Positions 7,794 to 15,336 of a stretch of 64,000 bases of DNA are shown one piece after another. This DNA comes from Clostridiales bacterium (GTDB lineage Bacteria; Bacillota; Clostridia; Peptostreptococcales; Anaerovoracaceae). Within the stretch, counting starts at the first letter, position 1. Each line of letters begins with the position of its first letter. A program made the translations under genes and the position numbers. Where the stretch lies: positions 17,475 through 81,474 of the forward strand of contig JALFNS010000039.1 of assembly GCA_022773945.1 (NCBI GenBank). Direction: 5' to 3'. Below the pieces are notes generated by a model, which was given only the letters and a program-made list of their open reading frames with translations, was not told the DNA's origin and made no database searches.

Positions 7794-8756
7794 ATGAAAA
7801 AGATATTGAAAACCATACTGTTAATTCTGCTGGCACTGGTTCTGGCGGTGGGCATATATGCGGGATATGTGTTCGCTTATCTGCCGGATTATTCCTTCTT
7901 CATGGACGGAGGAACCGAGTCCAGGGCTGAGAGCAGGGAGTCTGTGGAGAAAACACTGGACGGAATAACGGAATACATGGCTGAAGAGGACTCGGATATA
8001 TACACGATTCAGGAGGTGGACAGGCCTTCCACCAGGTCATATCAGGTTGACGAGAAGGATATTATCAGATGCTCCGATGCCATGAGGGAATACTGCAGCA
8101 CCTTCGCCGTGAACTACGACTCTCCCTATCTGTTCTATCCGGTTACTGAGCCTCATGGCAAGAATTATTCAGGATTGCTGACGCTGTCCGACTATGCGAT
8201 TGAGAAGGCCGTCAGACGCAGCCTGCCTGTGCAGACGGACATTGCCAAGGTTCTGGATCTTGACAGGTGCTACAGCGTTAACAGAATGGCCACGGAAGTG
8301 GAGGGCAGGGAACTTTGCGTGTATAATATCCATCTGTCTGCATATACCACTGACGAGACCATCGCCGACCGGCAGCTTGACATGCTCTATGACGATATGA
8401 AGAGTGAGTATGAGAAGGGCAACTATGTGGTTGTAGGCGGTGACTTTAACAAAGACCTGACGGGGAATTCCGGGGAGATATTCGGAGTCAGTGGCGAGGA
8501 GTACTCCTGGTCGAAACCTTTTAAGACGGAGGAGCTGCCCGATATGTTCACCCTGGTTGATTCTCTGGATCACGAGAACCCGGTGCCGTCAAACAGAAAT
8601 GCCAACGAGGCCTGGAATCCGGAGACGACGTTCCGGAATGTCCTGGACGGCTTCATCGTTTCCGACAACATTGAAGTGATATCGAGCGAGATAGTGAACC
8701 TGGACTTCATCTATTCGGACCACAATCCTGTGACAATGACATTCCGGCTTAAATAA
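7794..8756 (+). CDS. Membrane-anchored endonuclease/exonuclease/phosphatase (EEP) family protein, possibly missing its first motif
   Basis: Family of Mg-dependent phosphodiesterases (DNase I fold). Residues about 5-30 are a hydrophobic anchor (LLILLALVLAVGIYAGYVFAY), so the domain faces outside. Later motifs are present: IQEVD with the catalytic Glu (about 72-76), NIHLSAY (about 178), GGDFN (about 215) and the terminal SDHNPV (about 309). In relatives I know, a segment with a TWNIGxG strand carrying the first metal-linked Asn precedes FFMDGG; here the anchor runs almost directly into YSFFMDGG. This suggests an in-frame loss of roughly 25-30 residues and doubtful activity. SD GAGGAAG precedes the ATG. 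320 residues. Confidence 0.85.
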   Translation: MKKILKTILLILLALVLAVGIYAGYVFAYLPDYSFFMDGGTESRAESRESVEKTLDGITEYMAEEDSDIYTIQEVDRPSTRSYQVDEKDIIRCSDAMREYCSTFAVNYDSPYLFYPVTEPHGKNYSGLLTLSDYAIEKAVRRSLPVQTDIAKVLDLDRCYSVNRMATEVEGRELCVYNIHLSAYTTDETIADRQLDMLYDDMKSEYEKGNYVVVGGDFNKDLTGNSGEIFGVSGEEYSWSKPFKTEELPDMFTLVDSLDHENPVPSNRNANEAWNPETTFRNVLDGFIVSDNIEVISSEIVNLDFIYSDHNPVTMTFRLK

Positions 8757-8769
8757 CGATAATCGAAAC

Positions 8770-8800
8770 TAAAACAGGCCGCCGCACAATGCGACAGCCT
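8770..8800 (-). terminator. Intrinsic terminator of tRNA-Arg (possibly bidirectional)
   Basis: Read on the minus strand, AGGCTGTCGCA and TGCGGCGGCCT pair over eleven positions (two G-U) around loop TTG and are followed by GTTTTAGTTT. It lies five bases past the tRNA CCA end and 20 bases past the convergent EEP gene stop. Confidence 0.78.
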
Positions 8801-8804
8801 TTCG

Positions 8805-8879
8805 TGGCACCCTCAGCCGGAATCGAACCGACAACCCATCCTTCGGAGGGACGTGTTATATCCATTTAACTATGAGGGC
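8805..8879 (-). tRNA. tRNA-Arg (anticodon CCG), CCA encoded
   Basis: On the minus strand the acceptor GCCCTCA pairs with TGAGGGT (closing G1-U72 wobble), then discriminator G and CCA. The D stem GTTA/TAAC, anticodon stem CGTCC/GGATG with loop CTCCGAA (anticodon CCG, plus-strand 8844-8846) and T stem GTCGG/CCGGC with loop TTCGATT all fold. It reads CGG. It stands alone on the minus strand between two plus-strand genes with its own promoter and terminator. Confidence 0.94.
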
Positions 8880-8889
8880 ATGCCTCTTT

Positions 8890-8918
8890 ATTTTAGTATA
8901 TAGGGGAAAAAACTTCAA
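8890..8918 (-). promoter_or_regulatory. Promoter of tRNA-Arg
   Basis: On the minus strand TTGAAG (plus 8913-8918) and TAAAAT (plus 8890-8895) are separated by exactly 17 bases. Only ten bases separate the -10 box from the mature tRNA 5' end, so the leader would be very short. Confidence 0.6.
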
Positions 8919-8972
8919 GGTGCGTCGGGTAAAAATTTTATGAGTTAAAGTGTACTAAAATAGGTCAATTTA

Positions 8973-8981
8973 TGGTATACT
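8973..8981 (+). promoter_or_regulatory. Possible extended -10 promoter of the polysaccharide deacetylase gene
   Basis: TATGGTATACT contains TGnTATACT, an extended -10 element, about 27 bases before the ATG of the next gene; no good -35 box lies 16-18 bases upstream. A second TATACT occurs at 8985-8990. The RBS is AAAGGGGG seven bases before the ATG. Confidence 0.38.
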
Positions 8982-9008
8982 GTCTATACTTGATAAAGGG
9001 GGTACAGT

Positions 9009-10493
9009 ATGGACAAGGAAATGGATAAGGAACTGGATGAGAGAATGAATGAGGCTGTGGTGGAGGCCAGAAGGTCCTATCAGGACAGAGACAGGAAGAG
9101 AAGGAGAAAACGCAAAATCAGGAAGGCAGTAGCAGTAATAATTTTATTGGGGGCCGTGTGTCTCACGGTTGGGCTGGTCACTCATCACTTCGCAGGCCGG
9201 GCGTTCAGAACTGAGAAGCAGTTTCAGGAATTTGCATCCAGAGCTTACGATGAGGAAGTTCTCTACAGGGAGAATGAGAAGACGGAGGTCAAGTGCACCT
9301 TTGACAAGGAGTTCTCCGTGGCCACGAGGATGTCCGATGAGTGCAGTGACGAGATAATGAGCTACAGAGACAAGCGCATGGAGAGCGTCACGCAGTACTA
9401 CAAGGATGAGTACTGCAGCGAGGATGACGATATGTCATATGCTCTCATATGGGATGTGAGCGTGGACAAGTCGGGAACCGGCGCGGACAGCCTTGTTATA
9501 AGCTCCCGCCTCTACGGTGAGAATGACGAAGAGGTTACTCTTATCGCCGACAACGTGGAGACACATCTGTATTCCGAGGAGACGGGACGGGGATTGCAGC
9601 CTTTGCAGGTTCTCAACACAAACTACAGGGATAAGGCCGCCGAATACGTGGTCAGCCATCTGGAGAAGAAGTACGGTGACAAGCTGAAACCGGGCTGGGA
9701 GACATTCACAGCGCCTGAGGATGCGAACTACAACAAATTCGCTTTCTGCGGAGATAATATAGTCTTCTATTTTGACGAGGATACGGTTCTGGACAGGAGC
9801 GAGGGAACGCTGGCCGTGAACGTGCCGTCCAGAATAATGGAGGATTCCCTGAGGGCTCAGGTTCTCGAGAGATACATAGATCCGAACGCGCCTATGGTGG
9901 CCATCACCTACGATGACGGACCGGGAGGCGAGAGCGAGGAGAGGATTCTGGACTGCCTGGAGAAAAACGGCAGCGTGGCCACCTTCTTCTATCTGGGCAG
10001 CAGGGTTAAGACCAACCCGGATGTCATTAAGAGAGCAGTGGATATGGGATGCGAACCGGGCAACCATTCCTGGAATCATCCTCAGTTCACGAAGCTGACC
10101 AAAAAGGAAATGAAGAAGCAGGTTGCCAAAACTCAGGAGGCCGTTGAGAAGGCCTGCGGAAGCGAGCCTGAGGTGTTCAGACCGCCTTACGGAGATCAGA
10201 ACGACAAGGTGATCGAGACGGTTGATATGCCTGCCTTCCTTTGGACTGTGGACACCCTCGACTGGAAGACGAGAAATCCGAAGAAGATATTCAAATCCGT
10301 GAAGAACAAGAAGAAGCTGGACGGCAGCGTGATTCTCATGCATTCCATATACGATGAGACTGCGGACGCCACGGAGCTTATAGTTCCATGGCTCAGGGAG
10401 CACGGATACCAGACGGTGACACTTAGTGAGCTTGTGGAGTACAAGACGGGCAGAACGCCTGCCGACGGAACTCTCTACAGAAGCATTAAATAG
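9009..10493 (+). CDS. Membrane-anchored polysaccharide deacetylase (PdaC-like)
   Basis: Probably deacetylates peptidoglycan or another wall sugar outside the membrane. The first 37 residues are highly charged (DKEMDKELDERM, then RKRRRKRKIRK), followed by one membrane segment (about 39-58), so the enzyme is a type II membrane protein. Residues about 70-290 resemble the PdaC N-terminal DUF3298/DUF4163-type domain. The NodB domain starts near 296 with AITYDDGPG (catalytic and metal Asp), HSWNH (two zinc His, about 350), FRPPYGDQ (about 388) and a terminal LMHSIYDET. At 494 residues it matches PdaC-type proteins. The Rrf2 regulator gene follows after 12 bases and is probably cotranscribed. Confidence 0.9.
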   Translation: MDKEMDKELDERMNEAVVEARRSYQDRDRKRRRKRKIRKAVAVIILLGAVCLTVGLVTHHFAGRAFRTEKQFQEFASRAYDEEVLYRENEKTEVKCTFDKEFSVATRMSDECSDEIMSYRDKRMESVTQYYKDEYCSEDDDMSYALIWDVSVDKSGTGADSLVISSRLYGENDEEVTLIADNVETHLYSEETGRGLQPLQVLNTNYRDKAAEYVVSHLEKKYGDKLKPGWETFTAPEDANYNKFAFCGDNIVFYFDEDTVLDRSEGTLAVNVPSRIMEDSLRAQVLERYIDPNAPMVAITYDDGPGGESEERILDCLEKNGSVATFFYLGSRVKTNPDVIKRAVDMGCEPGNHSWNHPQFTKLTKKEMKKQVAKTQEAVEKACGSEPEVFRPPYGDQNDKVIETVDMPAFLWTVDTLDWKTRNPKKIFKSVKNKKKLDGSVILMHSIYDETADATELIVPWLREHGYQTVTLSELVEYKTGRTPADGTLYRSIK

Positions 10494-10505
10494 GAGCGAT
10501 TCTTA

Positions 10506-10904
10506 ATGATAATAACGAGAAGAAGTGATTACGCCATGCGCATATGCCGGGCCCTTCAGGACGGCAAAATCCACAATGTGCGTGAAATATGCGAGACTGA
10601 GGACATTCCCAAGGCCTTCGCATACAAAATCCTCAGGGAGATGGAGCAGAACGATCTGGTGCGCTCTGAGAGGGGAAATATGGGCGGATACTGCCTGGTC
10701 GTGAGTCTGGAGGATATAACCATTCACGATCTCATAAGCATAACTGAGGAGAATCTCTCCATCGTTCACTGCATGAACGAGGAGTGTGTGAGAAATACCA
10801 ACGAGGAACCCTGCAGCATGCATGCTGAAATGGCCAGGGTCCAGTCGGTTCTCGAGAAGGAGCTAAAGAGCAAATCCATTGCGGAGATAATCAATAGCCT
10901 TTAA
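10506..10904 (+). CDS. Rrf2 family transcriptional regulator with cysteine cluster
   Basis: A winged-helix repressor of the IscR/NsrR/CymR group. The N terminus IITRRSDYAMRICRAL and the recognition helix region DIPKAFAYKILREMEQNDLV are typical, as is the wing SERGNMGGYCL. Three cysteines at HCMNEEC and EEPC (about residues 80-101) sit where IscR and NsrR bind an Fe-S cluster, so redox or iron sensing is likely. Length 132 is normal. Its RBS AGGAG overlaps the stop of the deacetylase gene. The 3' end overlaps the convergent rluA-type gene by 42 bases, and its terminator lies inside that gene. Confidence 0.9.
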   Translation: MIITRRSDYAMRICRALQDGKIHNVREICETEDIPKAFAYKILREMEQNDLVRSERGNMGGYCLVVSLEDITIHDLISITEENLSIVHCMNEECVRNTNEEPCSMHAEMARVQSVLEKELKSKSIAEIINSL

Positions 10905-11771
10905 GATGTCATCGGGAAGAGGAGCCTCCAGATTGAGAGGCTCTTTTTTAATGGGATGGGTGAAGGAGAGGCGTGTGGCGTGAAGAGCCTGTCTGTCAAT
11001 AAAGAGAGGGTTCTCGCCGCCGTAGAGGTGGTCTCCCAGCACAGGATGTCCTATGTGGGACATGTGCACTCTGATCTGGTGTGTGCGCCCCGTTTCCAGA
11101 ACAAGCTCCACAAGTGAATACGGGTACTTCTCGAAGCGCTCCAGAACCTTGTAGTGTGTTACAGAAGGCGCGCCGCCCTCCATGACGGCACGGTGAACCA
11201 TCACAGGGTCAGGACGGCCTATAGGCAGATCGATTGTGCCTTCCTCGCTGTCGGGGTAACCTCTGACTATGGCAGTGTAGGTCTTTCTGACAAGATTCTT
11301 CTTCGACTGTTCCGTATATTCGTTCTGGCAGTAGGCGTTCTTGGCCACAACAAGAAGGCCGGACGTATCCATATCCAGCCTGTTGACGAAACGTATCTTC
11401 CAGGATTCTCCCCGCTGCTCCATGTAGTACATGAGAGCATTGGCAACCGTGTTCATAGGATGGCCTTTGGTCGGGTGGACTATGAGGCCCGGCTGCTTGT
11501 TGAGAATAAGCAGGTCATCGTCTTCGTAGACAGGGGAGAGGGGGATGGCCTGCGGCTCGAAATTGCTCCTCTCCTCGGGCAGCTCGATGGTTAGCTCGTC
11601 GCCCTCGCTGACCCTGTGCCAGCCCTCGGCCTGAACGCCGTTGAGATTTACCAGCTTGTTCTTTTTGATTCTGTTACGGAGACGGGAGGAGAAGTCGAAG
11701 TTCTTCCTCATGATCTCTCTGACTTCCTCTCCCGCTTCATCTGCTCTTACAATATGCTGAAATTTCGTCAT
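10863..11771 (-). CDS. RluA family pseudouridine synthase
   Basis: Converts uridine to pseudouridine in rRNA or tRNA. An N-terminal S4-like RNA-binding domain (FSSRLRNRIKKNKLVNLNG, about 25-75) precedes the catalytic domain with the active-site motif VNRLDMDTSGLLVVAKN; the usual His of HRLD is Asn here, while the catalytic Asp is kept. The C-terminal block TGRTHQIRVHMSHIGHPVLGDHLYG is diagnostic of RluA. At 302 residues it is similar to Bacillus YjbO/YlyB/YhcT paralogues and the exact RNA target cannot be told. It follows nadK after four bases, an arrangement seen in Bacillus (ppnK-yjbO). Confidence 0.93.
   Translation of the reverse strand: MTKFQHIVRADEAGEEVREIMRKNFDFSSRLRNRIKKNKLVNLNGVQAEGWHRVSEGDELTIELPEERSNFEPQAIPLSPVYEDDDLLILNKQPGLIVHPTKGHPMNTVANALMYYMEQRGESWKIRFVNRLDMDTSGLLVVAKNAYCQNEYTEQSKKNLVRKTYTAIVRGYPDSEEGTIDLPIGRPDPVMVHRAVMEGGAPSVTHYKVLERFEKYPYSLVELVLETGRTHQIRVHMSHIGHPVLGDHLYGGENPLFIDRQALHATRLSFTHPIKKEPLNLEAPLPDDILKAIDYLRNGFAL
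10922..10949 (+). terminator. Terminator of the deacetylase-Rrf2 unit, inside the convergent rluA-type gene
   Basis: GAGCCTC (10922-10928) and GAGGCTC (10937-10943) form seven pairs with an eight-base loop, followed by six T residues. It starts 18 bases past the Rrf2 stop. The same bases code for a Lys-Lys-Glu-Pro-Leu stretch of the convergent pseudouridine synthase. Confidence 0.78.
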
Positions 11772-11775
11772 CTAA

Positions 11776-12588
11776 CTAGTTTTTCTCCAGAAATTTATCC
11801 TTGACCTTATGCCAGAAATCGTAGTTTTTGAATCGTATGAGATTCACCACCTCGTCTGAGGCGGATACTTCTATGTTCCTCACGTTCTCGTAGCCTGTCT
11901 CTATGCCGTCGTTGAGAATGAATATCCGGTTCTCGGATCTCTCCGGGCGGATTCCGATGGACAGGTCCGAAGGCAGCAGTATGCTGGACGTGAAGGAACG
12001 GTAGGCTGAGGTGTTCATCGGCGCTATAGGCGTCACCTGCAGAAGCTTCAGCCTCGGGTCCACGATACTGCCTCCCAGGGAGTAATTGTATGCGGTGCTT
12101 CCCGCAGAGGTGGCGACCAGTATGCCGTCTCCGCTGAACTTCTCAATAGGTCTGCCGCCTATTGAGATGAACAGGTGCACGGAGTAGGAGTGGCGGCCTT
12201 TGATGGCTATCTCGTTGAGTCCCACGTGGGTGAACTCCTCGCCGCTCTCTGTGGTGACGGTGCATTTGACGGTGTTCAGCTCCTGTATGGAGTACTGACC
12301 CTTCTCGTAGGCTGCCAGGAAGTCCTGCAGCTTTTGCGGTCTGACCTCCTGAAAGAAGCCCAGATGTCCCGTGTTTATTCCCACCGTAGGGCAGGATGGA
12401 AAGTCGCACTTGTGAATGGTCTCCAGGAATGCGCCGTCTCCGCCTATACATATTATCAGATCCGAGTCGCCTTTGTATTCCGTGGTGACAATGTGTCCCG
12501 ATTCAAGGAGCATTTCCGTCAGCTCGTCCTTGACCTTGTCGGAGACCCTGGTTCCGTTGGTGAACAGTGATATCTTTTTCTCAGGCAT
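11776..12588 (-). CDS. nadK: NAD kinase
   Basis: Phosphorylates NAD to NADP. The diagnostic GGDGAFLETIH motif is near residue 50, followed by GINTGHLGFFQEV and the NE-type motif VGLNEIAIKG and GDGILVATSAGSTAYNYSLGGSI. The track ORF opens at GTG 12597, but ATG 12588 has AAGGTG six bases upstream that overlaps the pepF stop, so I take that start (270 residues, normal length). It lies between pepF and the pseudouridine synthase in a minus-strand operon. Confidence 0.96.
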   Translation of the reverse strand: MPEKKISLFTNGTRVSDKVKDELTEMLLESGHIVTTEYKGDSDLIICIGGDGAFLETIHKCDFPSCPTVGINTGHLGFFQEVRPQKLQDFLAAYEKGQYSIQELNTVKCTVTTESGEEFTHVGLNEIAIKGRHSYSVHLFISIGGRPIEKFSGDGILVATSAGSTAYNYSLGGSIVDPRLKLLQVTPIAPMNTSAYRSFTSSILLPSDLSIGIRPERSENRIFILNDGIETGYENVRNIEVSASDEVVNLIRFKNYDFWHKVKDKFLEKN

Positions 12589-12599
12589 TTTTCTCACCT

Positions 12600-14405
12600 T
12601 TATTTAACGAGGGATTCAAATTCGTCCAGAAGCTCCGTGAACACCTTCATGGCGTCTTCCACAGGCTTCTTCGTGCTCATGTCAACTCCGGCTATCTTCA
12701 GAAGCTCGATAGGGTAGTCCGATTCGCCTGTAGTCAGGAACTTCAGGTAGTCGTCGGCGGCCGGACAGCCTTCTCTGAGGATTTTGCCCGCGATGGCCGT
12801 GGCAGCCGAATAGCCTGTTGCGTATTTGTACACGTAGAATGATCTGTAGAAGTGAGGGATTCTGGCCCATTCGTAGCGGATGGTGTCGTCCTTCTCCACG
12901 GCAGGTCCGTAGTACTTGGCGTTGAGCGCCTCATACTCGTCGCACATCATGTCCACTGTGAGAACGCGGCCTTCCTCAACGGCTTTGTGTGTCAGATCCT
13001 CGAACTCTGCGAACATGGTCTGTCTGAAGAGGGTGGTTCTGAACTCTTCAAGGTGCATGTTGAGAAGGTACTTTCTCATCTCCATATCGTCGCACTCATC
13101 CAGAAGGTGGTGCATGAGCAGGTTCTCGTTAACCGTTGATGCCACCTCGGCTGTGAAGATGGAGTGGCTGCCGTAAACGTAAGGCTGCACCTTCCTGGTG
13201 TAGAGAGAGTGCATGGAATGACCCATCTCGTGTATAACCGTGAATACGTCCTTCAGTGTGTCGGTGTAGTTCAGGAGAATATAAGGGTAGCTGTCGTAGC
13301 AGCCGAAACTGTAGGCGCCGCTCGTCTTGCCCTTATTCTCGTATACGTCTATCCAGCCCTGAGATATGCCTTCCTTCATGGAGGCTATGTACTCATCTCC
13401 GAGAGGGCGGAGAGCCTCGCTTATAATCTCTATGCTCTCGGGGAAGGTGACCGTCTTCTCCGGCACATCGATGAGGGGAACGTACATGTCGTACATAAAC
13501 ATTTTATCGTAACCCAAAAGCTCTTTGCGGATTTCCGTGTATCTGTGGAGCTGCGGCAGGTACTCGTTTACCGTGGCGACAAGGTTGTCGTAGACGCTGC
13601 CCGGAATGTTGTCTCCGAAGAGAGCGGCTGCTCTTGATGATTCGTAGCCTCTGATGCGAGATACCACCGCGTCGGTCCTCGTATTGTAGCTGTAGGTTGT
13701 TGAGATGGTGTTTATATGCTCTTTGTATGCGTCGTACATGGAGTTGTAGGCTTCCTCGCGCACCTTCCTGTCACGGCTCTCCATGTATTTGATGTAGCTG
13801 CCGTGGGTGAGAGGGGATTTTTCCCCCTTCTCGTCTGTGACGTCGGCAAATGTGATGTCAGCGTTATTGAGCATGGTGAAGATGTCGTTGGTGGCACCTG
13901 TAACCTCGCTCATCTGAGCCATTATCGCCTCCTCCTTGTGGCTGAGCACATGCTCCTTGCCGCGGAAAGCATCCTTGAGAAGAAACTCGTAGACATCCAG
14001 TCCCGGTGTCTCCTCGATGTACTTGTCTATGAGCTTCTCGTCCGCTTCGAGAAGTTCAGGCGTGAAGAAGGCGAAGGACGCCGAGGCGGCCGATATTACA
14101 GCGATGCATTTGTCCACCATGCCGCTGTAACGGCTGTTTGAGTTGTCCTCATCACGCTTCATGTGGGCGTACACGTATATCTTCTCGATCTGTCTGAAGA
14201 TTTCATCCTTCTCCTTCAGAGCTGCGAGGAGCGTTTCGCCGCTCTCCGTCAGGTGTCCGGCGTATTTCTCCCCGTATGCTGCGGCTTCCTTCGTGAGCCT
14301 GTCAAGCTCCGGATCTATTATGCTCTCATCAGGCATCATGGCCTCAATATTCCACTTGTATCTGCTGTCAGATTCCTCTCTGCTTCTTATTACTTTTGAA
14401 CCCAT
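12600..14405 (-). CDS. pepF: Oligoendopeptidase F (M3 family)
   Basis: Cytosolic zinc metallopeptidase that degrades oligopeptides. The zinc motif HEMGHSMHSLYTRK (HExxH plus downstream Glu) is present around residue 390-400, and the conserved GKTSGAYSFGCYDSYPYILLN and EVASTVNENL segments follow the PepF consensus. Length about 600 residues is typical. The ORF begins at ATG 14417, but that codon is part of a strong GGAGGG ribosome site; the next ATG at 14405 lies five bases after it and is the likely start. First gene of the pepF-nadK-pseudouridine synthase operon, divergent from murI. Confidence 0.95.
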   Translation of the reverse strand: MGSKVIRSREESDSRYKWNIEAMMPDESIIDPELDRLTKEAAAYGEKYAGHLTESGETLLAALKEKDEIFRQIEKIYVYAHMKRDEDNSNSRYSGMVDKCIAVISAASASFAFFTPELLEADEKLIDKYIEETPGLDVYEFLLKDAFRGKEHVLSHKEEAIMAQMSEVTGATNDIFTMLNNADITFADVTDEKGEKSPLTHGSYIKYMESRDRKVREEAYNSMYDAYKEHINTISTTYSYNTRTDAVVSRIRGYESSRAAALFGDNIPGSVYDNLVATVNEYLPQLHRYTEIRKELLGYDKMFMYDMYVPLIDVPEKTVTFPESIEIISEALRPLGDEYIASMKEGISQGWIDVYENKGKTSGAYSFGCYDSYPYILLNYTDTLKDVFTVIHEMGHSMHSLYTRKVQPYVYGSHSIFTAEVASTVNENLLMHHLLDECDDMEMRKYLLNMHLEEFRTTLFRQTMFAEFEDLTHKAVEEGRVLTVDMMCDEYEALNAKYYGPAVEKDDTIRYEWARIPHFYRSFYVYKYATGYSAATAIAGKILREGCPAADDYLKFLTTGESDYPIELLKIAGVDMSTKKPVEDAMKVFTELLDEFESLVK

Positions 14406-14421
14406 TTTTCCCTCCATTTAA

Positions 14422-14450
14422 TTTACATTGACTTCTCTATATTGTATAAT
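14422..14450 (+). promoter_or_regulatory. Sigma-A promoter of the murI operon
   Basis: TTTACA (14422-14427) and a perfect TATAAT (14445-14450) with a 17-base spacer. The murI start codon lies 41 bases past the -10 box, and the divergent pepF start is only 17 bases upstream. Confidence 0.75.
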
Positions 14451-14490
14451 ATTAAAGTTAATTATTCAACAAAAGAGAGGCTTATTTCAC

Positions 14491-15336
14491 ATGGACAACA
14501 GACCCGTGGGATTCTTCGATTCAGGCCTTGGAGGGCTCACCTGCATTCCCTACCTGATGAGAAGTCTCCCTGAGGAAAAAATAATATATTACGGGGATAC
14601 GGCGAGAACCCCTTACGGTTCCAAGGCGGAGAGCACCATCAGAAGCTTCAGCCTGGAAATAGCTGATTTTCTCGTCAAATCCAACGTTAAGATGATCGTC
14701 ATAGCCTGCAACACGGTGAGCGCCACATGTCTCGATGACATTCAGGAGAAGTTCCCGTCGGTGCCGGTTATAGGAATCATCGAACCGACGGCGGCTGAGG
14801 TTGCTGAGACCTGCAGTAGCGGCAGCAGGGTGGGCATAATAGGAACCAAGGTTACCGTTGCAAGCCACGCCTACAGAAATCTCATCAGAAGCAGGAACGA
14901 AGGTATCGAGATATTCGAGAGAGCCTGTCCCGCCTTCGTGCCTCTCATAGAAGAGGGGATAATAGACAATGAGATAATGGATCTCACAATCCGTTACTAC
15001 ATGGATGATTTCGTTCATGACAGCAGTCTGGATAAGATTATACTGGGTTGCACCCACTATCCTCTAATAGAGGAAAACATTCGCAGGATTTATCCGGAGC
15101 TGGATATAATCAATCCGTCAAGCATCGTGGCAGGGCGGATAGGACAGGTGCTCCGTGACCGGGACATGCTGGCCGAGGGCTCCGATTTCGAGAACGTGTT
15201 CTTCGCCAGTGACCTGAGCGAGAACTTCATCAATATGATAGACCACATATTCGAGAAGGAGAAGGTGAAGGTCAAATTTCTCAACTTCGACTTCGAGAAA
15301 GAACGCATGAGGAGGAATGAAGCTCATGAATTATGA
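14491..15336 (+). CDS. murI: Glutamate racemase
   Basis: Makes D-glutamate for peptidoglycan. The two catalytic cysteine motifs are present: CNTVSATCLDDI near residue 70 and GCTHYPLI near 185; the N terminus PVGFFDSGLGGLT and YYGDTARTPYGSK are diagnostic. The track ORF opens at an alternative codon inside the promoter, so I use ATG 14491, which has AGAGAGG about ten bases upstream and gives the family N terminus (281 residues). It leads a plus-strand operon that continues to the DUF896 gene. Confidence 0.95.
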   Translation: MDNRPVGFFDSGLGGLTCIPYLMRSLPEEKIIYYGDTARTPYGSKAESTIRSFSLEIADFLVKSNVKMIVIACNTVSATCLDDIQEKFPSVPVIGIIEPTAAEVAETCSSGSRVGIIGTKVTVASHAYRNLIRSRNEGIEIFERACPAFVPLIEEGIIDNEIMDLTIRYYMDDFVHDSSLDKIILGCTHYPLIEENIRRIYPELDIINPSSIVAGRIGQVLRDRDMLAEGSDFENVFFASDLSENFINMIDHIFEKEKVKVKFLNFDFEKERMRRNEAHEL

